Translations under genes and position numbers: made by a program
The notes under the pieces: generated by a model
Database searches by the model: none
What the model was told of the DNA's origin: nothing
Seen by the model: only the letters and a program-made list of their open reading frames with translations
Source of the DNA: DASRSE01 sp035656655
GTDB lineage: Bacteria > Planctomycetota > Planctomycetia > Pirellulales > DASRSE01
Length of the DNA: 5,623 nt
Reading direction: 5' to 3'
Assembly: GCA_035656655.1 (NCBI GenBank)
Contig: DASRSE010000086.1
Location: forward strand, 1-5,623
Part shown: positions 1 through 5,623 of the stretch, piece after piece
How the letters are laid out: the number at the start of each line of letters is the position of its first letter
How positions within the stretch are numbered: the first letter of the stretch is position 1

Positions 1-40
1 GGGTGCTTCAGGCTACTCGACCCGTGTGGCGGCCCCATAT

Positions 41-126
41 GTCGTTCGCGCGGAGGCGAGAATCCATTGCGCCGCCACATCCGTCGGCCGGCGAAAAGAC
101 TGGATTCCCGCCTGCGCGGGAATGAC
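41..126. repeat. Inverted pair of 26-bp dRS3-like repeats around a 34-bp core
   Basis: The plus-strand sequence at 101-126 and the reverse complement of 41-66 match at 22 of 26 positions. Both begin TGGATTC and end in GAC, and they are separated by 34 bp (67-100). The right copy contains a perfect palindrome at 104-123, ATTCCC-N8-GGGAAT, with an 8-bp stem (ATTCCCGC/GCGGGAAT) and a CTGC loop. The left copy has lost that perfect symmetry through four substitutions. ATTCCC-N8-GGGAAT is the form of the neisserial dRS3 repeat, and very similar short palindromes are scattered between genes in many high-GC bacteria. The pair lies just past the 3' end of the lipoprotein gene, a usual place for such elements. 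The arrangement resembles a small non-autonomous mosaic (NIME- or MITE-like) element, but no target-site duplication is evident. Confidence 0.75.
104..123 (-). terminator. Possible weak terminator hairpin after the lipoprotein gene
   Basis: Read on the minus strand, the 8-bp palindrome of the right repeat copy lies 66 nt beyond the TAA stop of the lipoprotein gene. About 6 nt after the stem it is followed by a short TTTT run (94-97 on the plus strand, seen as AAAA). The stem is stable, but the U-tract is short and displaced, so efficient intrinsic termination is doubtful. It may simply be the repeat element sitting where transcription ends. Confidence 0.25.
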
Positions 127-189
127 GGCATGGCGGAAGGCAACGGCAGCGGAGAGGGGCGTCGCGTGACTTCGGATCAGCGCATCGGC

Positions 190-1776
190 TTACTCGACCT
201 CGAGCACCTTGACCTTCAATTTGCCCATCACGTGGGCGACTGGCAAAAACGCGCTGAACGCTGAAACGCCTTTCAAATTCGTGCTGGCCAATTTCAGATG
301 GGCCGCGCCGATCCCGCCCTGCCCCAGCGTCGCATCCAGCGGAATCCAATGACCGTCGATCCAGGCTTCGGTCCACATGTGATAGCCGAAGCCGCTGGAC
401 CCGACATAGACCAAGCCAATGCAACAGCGGGCCGGGATATGCTCCGCCCGCGCGAGCGCCGCGAGCAGCACGGCATGTTCCGTGCAATCGCCCTCTGGAT
501 TTGCCGCCACTTCCGCAGCCGTCGCAAAGCCCTGCGAGAAATCTTTTTTCTTGATGTAATTATGGACGAATTTTTCCAGCCGCTGCGCGATGATCCAAGG
601 GTCGGTCTCGGAGCCAGCGGCTTGTTTGGCCAAGGCCACGACTTTGGCGTCATCGCTTTGCACCAGGTTGTTCGGCGCGCGATCGTCCTCGGTCGGCTCC
701 GGTTCGAGCTGATTTTTGTCGATTCGCTCGGGCATGGCGCCGGGACGAACTGCGCGGACGGTCAATTCGGCGGTCCCTTTATCGAGCGGCTTGAGCGACT
801 GCGTCAAGCCGGCTGGGAACAGCCGCAGGGGATCGCCCCCTTCCACTTGCACGAGATAGCGAATGCGCTTCGTGGCGTGCGGATTGGCGATCGGCCGATC
901 GACTTTGACGAAGTTGTTCAAGATCAAATCGAACCGGCCTGAATTCCCGGGTTGCAAGGCGAACTCCTTCGCGCAGCGAAAGCTTTCGTTGTTGAACGCC
1001 TCAAACCGCGACTTCAGTAACTCGCCGGACCGGTCGGTCCAGAGCAATTGTTGCATTGTCTGGCCGCCGGGCATTGCCAGCGTGCGCTCGATGCGGAGGA
1101 GGTCCTCCGAATGATCGAGCAGGAGGGTCGGTTCGCGACCGATTGCCTTCAACTCGACATCGGCGATTTGCAACAAGCCGAGTTCGAATTGCTTGAGTTT
1201 CCGCTTTTCGCCCGGCTGCATCGGCTGTTTTTGCAAGCTTTGCTCGGTCGCTTGAAAACCGCCCCAGCCTTTCGACCACGGCAGGGTGCTCGTTTCGGTT
1301 TTGCCGGCCGTGGTCGTTTGCATCACGAGCTTATCGCCTTGAACGGTTCCCTTGATCAGGGTTGGCAGGCTGCCGGTGCGCAGCTCACAGTTGAAATGGA
1401 GCAATTCGCCGGCGGGCGTTTCCCAACTGGTGGCGCGAATCTCTTGCTCGATCGCGTCCCCTTTGCGAACCACCGTCAGCCGGCTGGCCGCTTCAGTCTG
1501 CACGATTTTTTCTCCGTGCGAGTCAATCGTGCGGGTGACGGTTTGGCCGTAGCCGACCTTGGCTCCTTGCAGAAAAATTGCCTCCCAAGTATCAGAAGTC
1601 GCGCCTTGGGTGTCGGCGATGAGCACCGGTTGGAGAGGGCCCGAGCCGGGGTGATCGGCGGCGGCATGCTCGCTGTTCGAGGGAGCGTCGTCGCAGCCTG
1701 CCACGGCCAAGAGCAAGACGAAACCAAGGCCGAGAAAACAAACTCGGCACAATCGATTCAACCGGTAAACAGGCAA
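190..1776 (-). CDS. Transglutaminase-like domain lipoprotein
   Basis: The product is about 528 aa when started at the TTG at 1776-1774. Residues 1-27 form a lipoprotein signal peptide: an arginine-containing n-region, a hydrophobic stretch (FLGLGFVLLLAVAG) and a lipobox VAG|C with Cys28 as the lipidated residue, followed by a polar linker. Residues about 63-330 look beta-rich and begin with a TWEAIFLQGAKVGY segment of the kind that precedes transglutaminase domains in bacterial exported proteins. The transglutaminase-like core spans about 389-500. Its triad appears intact: Cys431 in GDCTEHA, His466 in GYHMWTEAW and Asp481 in IPLDAT. The C-terminus (GGIGAAHLKL onward) is characteristic of this family. 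By family knowledge it could be a cell-envelope cysteine peptidase or amidase or a protein cross-linking enzyme; the substrate cannot be read from sequence. An ATG at 2325 would add 183 Arg/Ser/Pro-rich residues and bury the signal peptide internally, so I reject it. Confidence 0.88.
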   Translation of the reverse strand: MPVYRLNRLCRVCFLGLGFVLLLAVAGCDDAPSNSEHAAADHPGSGPLQPVLIADTQGATSDTWEAIFLQGAKVGYGQTVTRTIDSHGEKIVQTEAASRLTVVRKGDAIEQEIRATSWETPAGELLHFNCELRTGSLPTLIKGTVQGDKLVMQTTTAGKTETSTLPWSKGWGGFQATEQSLQKQPMQPGEKRKLKQFELGLLQIADVELKAIGREPTLLLDHSEDLLRIERTLAMPGGQTMQQLLWTDRSGELLKSRFEAFNNESFRCAKEFALQPGNSGRFDLILNNFVKVDRPIANPHATKRIRYLVQVEGGDPLRLFPAGLTQSLKPLDKGTAELTVRAVRPGAMPERIDKNQLEPEPTEDDRAPNNLVQSDDAKVVALAKQAAGSETDPWIIAQRLEKFVHNYIKKKDFSQGFATAAEVAANPEGDCTEHAVLLAALARAEHIPARCCIGLVYVGSSGFGYHMWTEAWIDGHWIPLDATLGQGGIGAAHLKLASTNLKGVSAFSAFLPVAHVMGKLKVKVLEVE

Positions 1777-1783
1777 GGTGCGA

Positions 1784-1790
1784 TCCCTCT
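1784..1790 (-). promoter_or_regulatory. Shine-Dalgarno site that selects the TTG start
   Basis: The minus strand reads AGAGGGA here, 7 nt before the TTG at 1776-1774. This TTG lies directly in front of the short basic n-region and hydrophobic core of the signal peptide. Two other in-frame TTG codons, 5 and 8 codons downstream, have no comparable upstream purine run. The site and the signal-peptide geometry together support the 1776 start. Confidence 0.55.
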
Positions 1791-2089
1791 GGAAAAAGAC
1801 GGGGCGTGCTGCGGAGCCAGCCGCGGGACAGGGGGCGGCGCCGCTCCGTCGTTGCGGTCCGCTAGATGCATTGTGCCGGGACTGCGGCCGACGCGCCAAC
1901 CACAAATCGAGCGTTTGCGGCAAATTGGCTCGCGAGCGCAGCGGGCGACTTAGGTCGATTAGGCGCTTTCGGCGGCCGCTAGATATTCCCTCGTTTGAAA
2001 CCTCGCTACCGCCGGCCGCGCTTTTTTGCGGGAAGCCCAAGGAAGGCCGCTTTCCCGACACTTTTGCAGTGCTAGACTTCTGTGTTGGA

Positions 2090-2115
2090 GGCGCGCGGCG
2101 ATCCATCCGCGCGCC
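2090..2115. repeat. Perfect 9-bp GC hairpin in the divergent spacer
   Basis: GGCGCGCGG (2090-2098) and CCGCGCGCC (2107-2115) are exact reverse complements with an 8-nt loop, CGATCCAT. The stem is entirely G/C and would be very stable as RNA from either strand. It lies nearly midway between the divergent genes. It could be an RNA structural element or a protein-binding dyad; no T-run follows it on either strand, so it is not an intrinsic terminator. Confidence 0.6.
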
Positions 2116-2155
2116 GTGAGCGGTTCGGTTTGAGCCGTTCGACGGTGGGCCAAAA

Positions 2156-2180
2156 GCCGGTCGCGCGAGAGGAGACCGGC
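2156..2180. repeat. 7-bp inverted repeat with 11-nt loop
   Basis: GCCGGTC (2156-2162) and GACCGGC (2174-2180) pair perfectly around an 11-nt purine-rich loop that includes GAGAGGAG-like sequence. It lies 40 bp to the right of the 2090-2115 hairpin, on the side nearer the 230-aa gene. No function can be assigned from sequence. Confidence 0.45.
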
Positions 2181-2386
2181 GGTGGCGAATGTGACGACTC
2201 TGCGGCGCGAGCAGGGGAGGCTTTTTTGGCGAATTTCGCCGCCCCCGGCGGAAGTCCGCGGAAGCTGAACTAGGTTTGAGGGGTACAGAGCACCGGCTGA
2301 TTGGCAGCTTGGTAGATCGAGTCAAAGTCCGTGTCCGCTCGCCGCGCCCAGCCTGGGTCCGCAGACCGAGCCGCGGAACGTGTTAA

Positions 2387-2391
2387 AGAGG
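2387..2391 (+). promoter_or_regulatory. Likely ribosome binding site of the 230-aa gene
   Basis: AGAGG lies 11 nt before the ATG at 2403, a slightly long but workable spacing. It is the best purine run near any candidate start and favours this ATG over the in-frame GTG at 2331, which would add 24 unremarkable residues. Confidence 0.45.
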
Positions 2392-2402
2392 TTGATTCGC
2401 CG

Positions 2403-3095
2403 ATGGGGTTCCTCAAAAAGTTATTTCGCAACGTATTTCGGGATGGCGCTCCTCCTCAAGCGGGCAGCAGCTTCGAGCGGCTGACGGAGGAAGAACTGGA
2501 AGCTCACCTGAACGTTGCCCGGTATGGTAATTTCACGCTGACCGGCGCCGTGCGCCCCTCCTACGACTTGCAAGTCGTTCCGATGCAAGGCTTTCGCCAT
2601 GATGTCTATCATGACGAGCAAACCAAGACCCGAGTGCCGGTGCTCATGGCCGCCGCCTCGAGCGAAAACCTGTTTGAATCGTTCATGGACTTGCTCGACC
2701 CGCTCGGCTGGGAAGTCGACGTGGTGCTCGAAACGAGCCACAATCGCGACAATCGCGGACACACCGATCTCTATCGCGAGCACATCGATCTGCCGGTCTT
2801 GAAAAGCATCCTCTGGGATTTTGAGGATCTGCTGCTGCACGACGGTTGCACGGGCATCGCCGTGCTGAATCCGGGCGTGCCGCTGGAAGTGCAATTCGAC
2901 GAGCACAAGCTGCTGATCGCTTACGGCAACGACCTGAACGGGTTTGAAGAGGTCTTCCGCGACCGCCATTTCCGCTGCGACGACAAGATGAAATTCATCA
3001 CCGAGGCGGAACACGTCCACTCTTCCAGCGATTACTACGCACAGCAATTCGAAGAATTGAAATGCCGGCTCGGGATGGACTCGACATACGAGTAA
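2403..3095 (+). CDS. Uncharacterised acidic 230-aa protein
   Basis: I do not recognise the family. The product begins MGFLKKLFRNVF, a short basic and hydrophobic amphipathic N-terminus that could touch a membrane, but it has no signal peptide or transmembrane segment, so it is probably cytoplasmic. Residues about 22-40 (ERLTEEELEAHLNVARYGN) are helical in character. Residues about 78-112 alternate hydrophobic and acidic positions (SENLFESFMDLLDPLGWEVDVVLETS) and look like a folded helix-strand unit. A His/Asp/Arg-rich loop follows (TSHNRDNRGHTD, about 111-122). Residues about 128-185 carry a helix (LKSILWDFEDLLLHDG) and strands ending in KLLIAYGNDLNGFEEVF. The patterned hydrophobicity, codon structure and stop after a coherent C-terminus support a real gene. 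It is divergent from the lipoprotein gene and convergent with the beta-propeller gene. The ATG at 2403 is chosen for its Shine-Dalgarno site; a GTG at 2331 is possible but less likely. My impression is of a lineage-restricted conserved protein, which only a database search can confirm. Confidence 0.85.
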   Translation: MGFLKKLFRNVFRDGAPPQAGSSFERLTEEELEAHLNVARYGNFTLTGAVRPSYDLQVVPMQGFRHDVYHDEQTKTRVPVLMAAASSENLFESFMDLLDPLGWEVDVVLETSHNRDNRGHTDLYREHIDLPVLKSILWDFEDLLLHDGCTGIAVLNPGVPLEVQFDEHKLLIAYGNDLNGFEEVFRDRHFRCDDKMKFITEAEHVHSSSDYYAQQFEELKCRLGMDSTYE

Positions 3096-3099
3096 GGCC

Positions 3100-3121
3100 C
3101 GCGGCAAAAGCGCTCGCCGCG
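3100..3121. terminator. Possible bidirectional hairpin in the convergent gap
   Basis: CGCGGC (3100-3105) and GCCGCG (3116-3121) form a 6-bp inverted repeat with a 10-nt loop, starting 4 nt after the stop of the 230-aa gene and lying within the 60-bp gap to the beta-propeller gene's stop. No T-tract follows on either strand, so it is not a classical intrinsic terminator. Its position makes a role in ending or protecting both convergent transcripts plausible but unproven. Confidence 0.25.
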
Positions 3122-3155
3122 ATCCTGCGTGCTATCGGGCGCGCCTGCGACTCGC

Positions 3156-4430
3156 TCAATTTTCGATACGGTAAAGGTGCGTTTTCGTCCGCGCAAAGAG
3201 CGCCTTGCCGCTGATGGCAGGCGAGGCCATGAACGCGCCATCCAGATGGTTCTTGGCGATCACGTCGCATTTGTCCGGATCGACCTTGAGAACCGGCATG
3301 TCGCCGTCCTGCGAGCAGAAGTAGATCTTGCCATCGGCGTAGACGGGCGAAGCGGAATAATCTCCGCCGATCCGTTTCGACCAGCGCAGTTTGCCGGTCG
3401 AGGCTTCAAGACAACTGGCGACTCCTTTGTCGTCGATCAGATAAAGATCGTCGCCGTCGAGGATGGGCGAAGGCCGCGAAGGCATCGCGTTGCCGAATTT
3501 CCAGGCGACATGTGTCGCCGTGACGTCGCCGTGTCCATTCGGGCGGAGCGCGAACTCTTTGAATCCGCCGGCAGCGGAGTTGGCAAACACCAGCCCGTGC
3601 CCATAGATCGGCCGCGCCGCCGCGTTCATCCCGCCGCTATTGACGCGCCAGATTTCTTCTCCGGTCAGCGGGTTGTAGGCGATGGTCGCTCCGGCGCTGG
3701 GGCTGATCAATTGCATCTGGCCATTGATGTCGAAGACGCTTGGCGTGCCGTAGCCCTTTTTCTGATCGCCATCGTTGTTATGGATGCCATAGTCAATGTT
3801 GCGGTCTTTCTTCCAGACGGTCTGGCCTGTCTTTTTGTCGAGCGCGACGACGAACTGCACGTCGTAGCCATCGAAATTGACGATCAACAGATTTTCGAAG
3901 AGGATCGGCGAGGAGCCGGCCCCGCGAAAATGGTTGCAATGCAAATCTTCGCGCCGCCACAAGACTTCGCCGGTGCCGGTATCAAGGCAAGCGGTGCCAT
4001 GCGTGCCGAAGTGGCAATAGATCCGGCCGGCCTCGATCGCCGGCGTTGAGGAGGCATAGCTATTAAATTCATGACAAAACTGCGGCTCGGAGATGTCGAA
4101 GATCTTGATGTCGCGCGTGATCTTGCCCGACTCCTTGTCAACGCACACGGCCCACATCGATTTGCCGTCGGCCGGCGCGGTGGTCAGCCAAACCTGCTTC
4201 CCCCAAATGACCGGCTGCGACCAAGCTTTACCGTGGATTGCCGTTTTCCAGCGAATATGTTCGCTTTCGCTCCAGGTCGTTGGCAGCCCGACCGAGTCGC
4301 TGCGGCCGTCCCCTCCCGGACCGCGAAATTCAGGCCAATTGTCGCCGGCTCCGGCCGTGCTCGCCGAAAACATATTCAGCGACACCAGACTCGCCGACCA
4401 TAAGAACGCCGTGAAGCATAAAAACCGCAT
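3156..4430 (-). CDS. Secreted PQQ-like beta-propeller protein
   Basis: The 424-aa product starts at ATG 4430-4428, with GGAG 6 nt upstream (4437-4440). Residues 1-28 are a Sec signal peptide, with a hydrophobic core FLCFTAFLWSASLVSLNMF and an AGA cleavage site before Gly29. The mature protein begins with NWPEFRGPGGDGRS, the N-terminal signature common in planctomycete PQQ-like propeller proteins. Repeated blade motifs follow: a TPAIEAGRIYCHFG-type strand pair, then a short A-(C/L/Y)-(x)-TG-x-(I/V/L)-W unit, as in LDTGTGEVLW (149-158), LDKKTGQTVW (197-206), YNPLTGEEIW (252-261) and LEASTGKLRW (341-350). I count about seven to eight blades, the last ending near THLYRIEN. The fold is that of BamB and the PQQ alcohol dehydrogenases, but I see no attached cytochrome or clear catalytic and PQQ-binding set, so enzymatic activity is unsupported. 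It probably acts in the periplasm as a scaffold or binding protein. It lies 65 bp downstream of the dehydrogenase gene on the same strand. Confidence 0.92.
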   Translation of the reverse strand: MRFLCFTAFLWSASLVSLNMFSASTAGAGDNWPEFRGPGGDGRSDSVGLPTTWSESEHIRWKTAIHGKAWSQPVIWGKQVWLTTAPADGKSMWAVCVDKESGKITRDIKIFDISEPQFCHEFNSYASSTPAIEAGRIYCHFGTHGTACLDTGTGEVLWRREDLHCNHFRGAGSSPILFENLLIVNFDGYDVQFVVALDKKTGQTVWKKDRNIDYGIHNNDGDQKKGYGTPSVFDINGQMQLISPSAGATIAYNPLTGEEIWRVNSGGMNAAARPIYGHGLVFANSAAGGFKEFALRPNGHGDVTATHVAWKFGNAMPSRPSPILDGDDLYLIDDKGVASCLEASTGKLRWSKRIGGDYSASPVYADGKIYFCSQDGDMPVLKVDPDKCDVIAKNHLDGAFMASPAISGKALFARTKTHLYRIEN

Positions 4431-4495
4431 AAGAAACTCCGTACTGCCGCGGATCTAAACAAGGTCGTCAGCGCTCGTCTCGCCCGACATCGATT

Positions 4496-5548
4496 CTACA
4501 CGCTCGGAACTGGCACGCCCAACCGCGTGGCCAGCTTCACTAACTCGGCCCAATTGCCCTCATCCAGCGGTACGCCGCCCTCCAATCGCTTGGCCCGAGT
4601 CCGCCGCTCGGGATCGCCCGGCAGCAAAATCTCGTCGCAGCCCGCCACGCGCGGACAATCCTTCATAAAACGGACCACTCCGGCCACCTCCGACCGAAAA
4701 TGCTCCGCGCCGCCGATCGCCTCGGGGTCGAGCAACTGCAAGAACAAGCAATTGCCATTCTGGTTGATGGGCTGTTCGCGAATACAGACGCCGCCGGAAA
4801 GGGCGCCCGCGAAGATTTCGACCATCAGCCCTAGCCCAAATCCCTTATAGGCTTGCTCGCCCCCCATCGGCAAAATCGTTCCGGGCGGATTCGCATATAA
4901 CGTGTTCGGATCGTTGGTCGGCCGGCCCTCTTGGTCAAGCAGCCAACCGCTCGGACAAAGTTGTCCGGCAATTTTTTTCACCCGCACCTTCCCCTCCGCC
5001 GTGGCGCTGGTGCCAAAATCGAGAATCAATGGCCCTTCGGGCTGCGGCACGCCGATCGCCAAGGGATTGGTTCCCAAGCGGGGCGATTTGCCGCCGGGCG
5101 GTGCTACGCGGCGCGCGTGCCCGTGCGTGTTGACCATGGCTTGCGAGACCAAACCCTCGGCCGCGGCCATCTCGCAATACTCGCCGAGCCGCCCGACGTG
5201 GCTCGAGCGGATCAAAGTTCCCACGGCCACCCCGCTCGCCTTCGCCTTGACAATGAGTTGCTTGGTCAAGCGCTGCGCCTGGGTCTGGCCAAATCCCCAA
5301 TGTCCGTCGGCGGCCAGAATTGCCGCCGTCTCTTTCAGCACGGTAAACGGAGCGTCCGGCACGACCTGTTGTTTGGCGACGGCGTCGAGGTAAAACGGAA
5401 TCCGCATCACCCCGTGCGAGTCATGTCCGCGAAGGTTCGCCTCGACCAGGCTGGTGCCGACGAGCGGCGCCTCGGCCTTGCTCAGGCCGCCCGCCTGCAA
5501 CAGCTCAGCGGCGAATTTGTCCAAAATGGCGGGCAGAAGGTTCGGCAT
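4496..5548 (-). CDS. Malate/L-lactate dehydrogenase family (Ldh_2) oxidoreductase
   Basis: The 350-aa product fits the family's usual 330-350 aa. Members reduce or oxidise 2-hydroxy/2-keto acids (malate, lactate, ureidoglycolate, sulfolactate and others) with NAD(P)H in the cytoplasm, using a fold unrelated to classical Rossmann lactate dehydrogenases. Numbered from the ATG, family landmarks are: EANLRGHDSHGVMRIPFY (about 36-53, conserved His45), SSHVGRLGEYCEMAA (115-129, conserved His117), NTHGHARRVAPPGG then RLGTNPLAIGVP (to about 168), DFGTSATAEGKVRVKK (177-192), GWLLDQEGRPTNDP (201-214), GGEQAYKGFGLGLMVEIFAGALSGG (229-253) and EILLPGDPE (306-314). The conserved histidines and the nucleotide-binding segment are present, so it looks active. 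Substrate is not predictable. An in-frame TTG at 5560 would add only four residues (MTRS); neither start has a good Shine-Dalgarno site, and I prefer the ATG because MPNLLPAILDKFAAELL matches the normal family N-terminus. It may be co-transcribed with the beta-propeller gene. Confidence 0.93.
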   Translation of the reverse strand: MPNLLPAILDKFAAELLQAGGLSKAEAPLVGTSLVEANLRGHDSHGVMRIPFYLDAVAKQQVVPDAPFTVLKETAAILAADGHWGFGQTQAQRLTKQLIVKAKASGVAVGTLIRSSHVGRLGEYCEMAAAEGLVSQAMVNTHGHARRVAPPGGKSPRLGTNPLAIGVPQPEGPLILDFGTSATAEGKVRVKKIAGQLCPSGWLLDQEGRPTNDPNTLYANPPGTILPMGGEQAYKGFGLGLMVEIFAGALSGGVCIREQPINQNGNCLFLQLLDPEAIGGAEHFRSEVAGVVRFMKDCPRVAGCDEILLPGDPERRTRAKRLEGGVPLDEGNWAELVKLATRLGVPVPSV

Positions 5549-5623
5549 GGATCGGGTCAACCCAGGGGACCGTGGCAGGAAAGGCGAACTCTAGCGGTCG
5601 GTATCAGGCAGGCAGGTTCAGGC
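5549..5623. other. Upstream region of the dehydrogenase gene
   Basis: These 75 bp precede the dehydrogenase start and run to the window edge. They should contain part of its promoter or leader, but I see no clear -35/-10 pair and no purine-rich ribosome binding site. A short AGGCAGGCAGG tandem lies at about 5607-5617. Confidence 0.4.

Larger units (their letters stand above)
1777..2402. other. 626-bp divergent intergenic spacer rich in hairpins
   Basis: This is the non-coding stretch between the lipoprotein gene (minus) and the 230-aa gene (plus). It must hold both promoters, but I find no convincing -35/-10 pair for either. It contains a palindrome at 1835-1844 (GCGGCGCCGC), a 9-bp GC-only hairpin at 2090-2115, a 7-bp inverted repeat at 2156-2162/2174-2180, a 6-bp inverted repeat at 2228-2240 and T6 tracts at 2022-2027 and 2222-2227. 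Several frames stay open through it, including a 183-codon in-frame extension of the lipoprotein gene. Their translations are low-complexity Arg/Pro/Ser/Ala and show no recognisable domain, as expected of GC-rich non-coding DNA. Confidence 0.7.

Noticed and set aside
41..126. Minimal CRISPR array
   Set aside because: There are only two copies, in opposite orientation, with one interval between them. CRISPR repeats are direct and near-identical.
8..487. A 159-codon minus-strand frame across the repeat and the 3' end of the lipoprotein gene
   Set aside because: Part of its translation (HSRAGGNPVF and DSRLRAND) is simply the palindromic repeat read through, a well-known source of spurious proteins, and the rest overlaps the lipoprotein gene in the wrong frame.
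1048..1953. A 301-codon plus-strand open frame opposite the lipoprotein gene
   Set aside because: It is antisense to the conserved lipoprotein gene, crosses its start and runs into the spacer. Its translation has no recognisable domain.
2421..3107. A 228-codon minus-strand open frame opposite the 230-aa gene
   Set aside because: This was the main rival for that locus. The plus-strand product has a better start with a ribosome binding site and globular patterning, whereas the minus-strand translation is a Val/Ala/His/Arg-rich mirror of it.
3129..4049. A 306-codon plus-strand open frame opposite the beta-propeller gene
   Set aside because: The opposite strand encodes a convincing propeller protein with signal peptide and blade repeats. 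The plus-strand frame shows no domain and is the usual antisense open frame of high-GC coding DNA.
3156..4430. PQQ-dependent alcohol or glucose dehydrogenase
   Set aside because: Only the propeller fold is supported. At 424 aa the protein is shorter than typical quinoprotein dehydrogenases, and I see no cytochrome CxxCH motif or adjacent-cysteine pair.
1..5623. Defence system, prophage, toxin-antitoxin pair or integrated element
   Set aside because: No nuclease, recombinase, transposase, phage structural or antitoxin-like gene is present, and all four genes look like ordinary chromosomal functions.

Overview
The window is GC-rich chromosomal DNA with four complete protein-coding genes and no mobile-element, phage, CRISPR, tRNA or rRNA genes that I can recognise. 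The best guess for the source is a planctomycete (Planctomycetota, perhaps Pirellulales). This rests on three things: a secreted PQQ-like beta-propeller protein with the N-terminal NWPEFRGPGGDG signature typical of that phylum, a transglutaminase-like lipoprotein, and large spacers with weak or absent Shine-Dalgarno signals. The assignment is inferred from protein style and not from a marker gene.

Layout from left to right. Positions 1-189 are non-coding and hold an inverted pair of 26-bp repeats (41-66 and 101-126); the right copy contains a perfect ATTCCC-N8-GGGAAT palindrome. Positions 190-1776 (minus strand) encode a transglutaminase-like lipoprotein with an intact Cys-His-Asp triad, most likely starting at a TTG codon. 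Positions 1777-2402 are a 626-bp divergent spacer, unusually rich in GC hairpins and containing two T6 tracts. Positions 2403-3095 (plus strand) encode an acidic, cytoplasmic-looking 230-aa protein of unknown function. A 60-bp convergent gap follows. Positions 3156-4430 (minus) encode an exported PQQ-like beta-propeller protein. After a 65-bp gap, positions 4496-5548 (minus) encode an NAD(P)-dependent 2-hydroxyacid dehydrogenase of the malate/L-lactate dehydrogenase (Ldh_2) family. Positions 5549-5623 are its upstream region.

The dehydrogenase and the beta-propeller gene share a strand and could be co-transcribed, dehydrogenase first. Nothing in the sequences ties them into one pathway. The lipoprotein and the 230-aa gene are divergent and may share regulatory DNA in the long spacer. 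I see no convincing new multi-gene system. The points most worth a second look are the dRS3-like inverted repeat pair, the structured divergent spacer (possible small RNA or leader) and the uncharacterised 230-aa protein.
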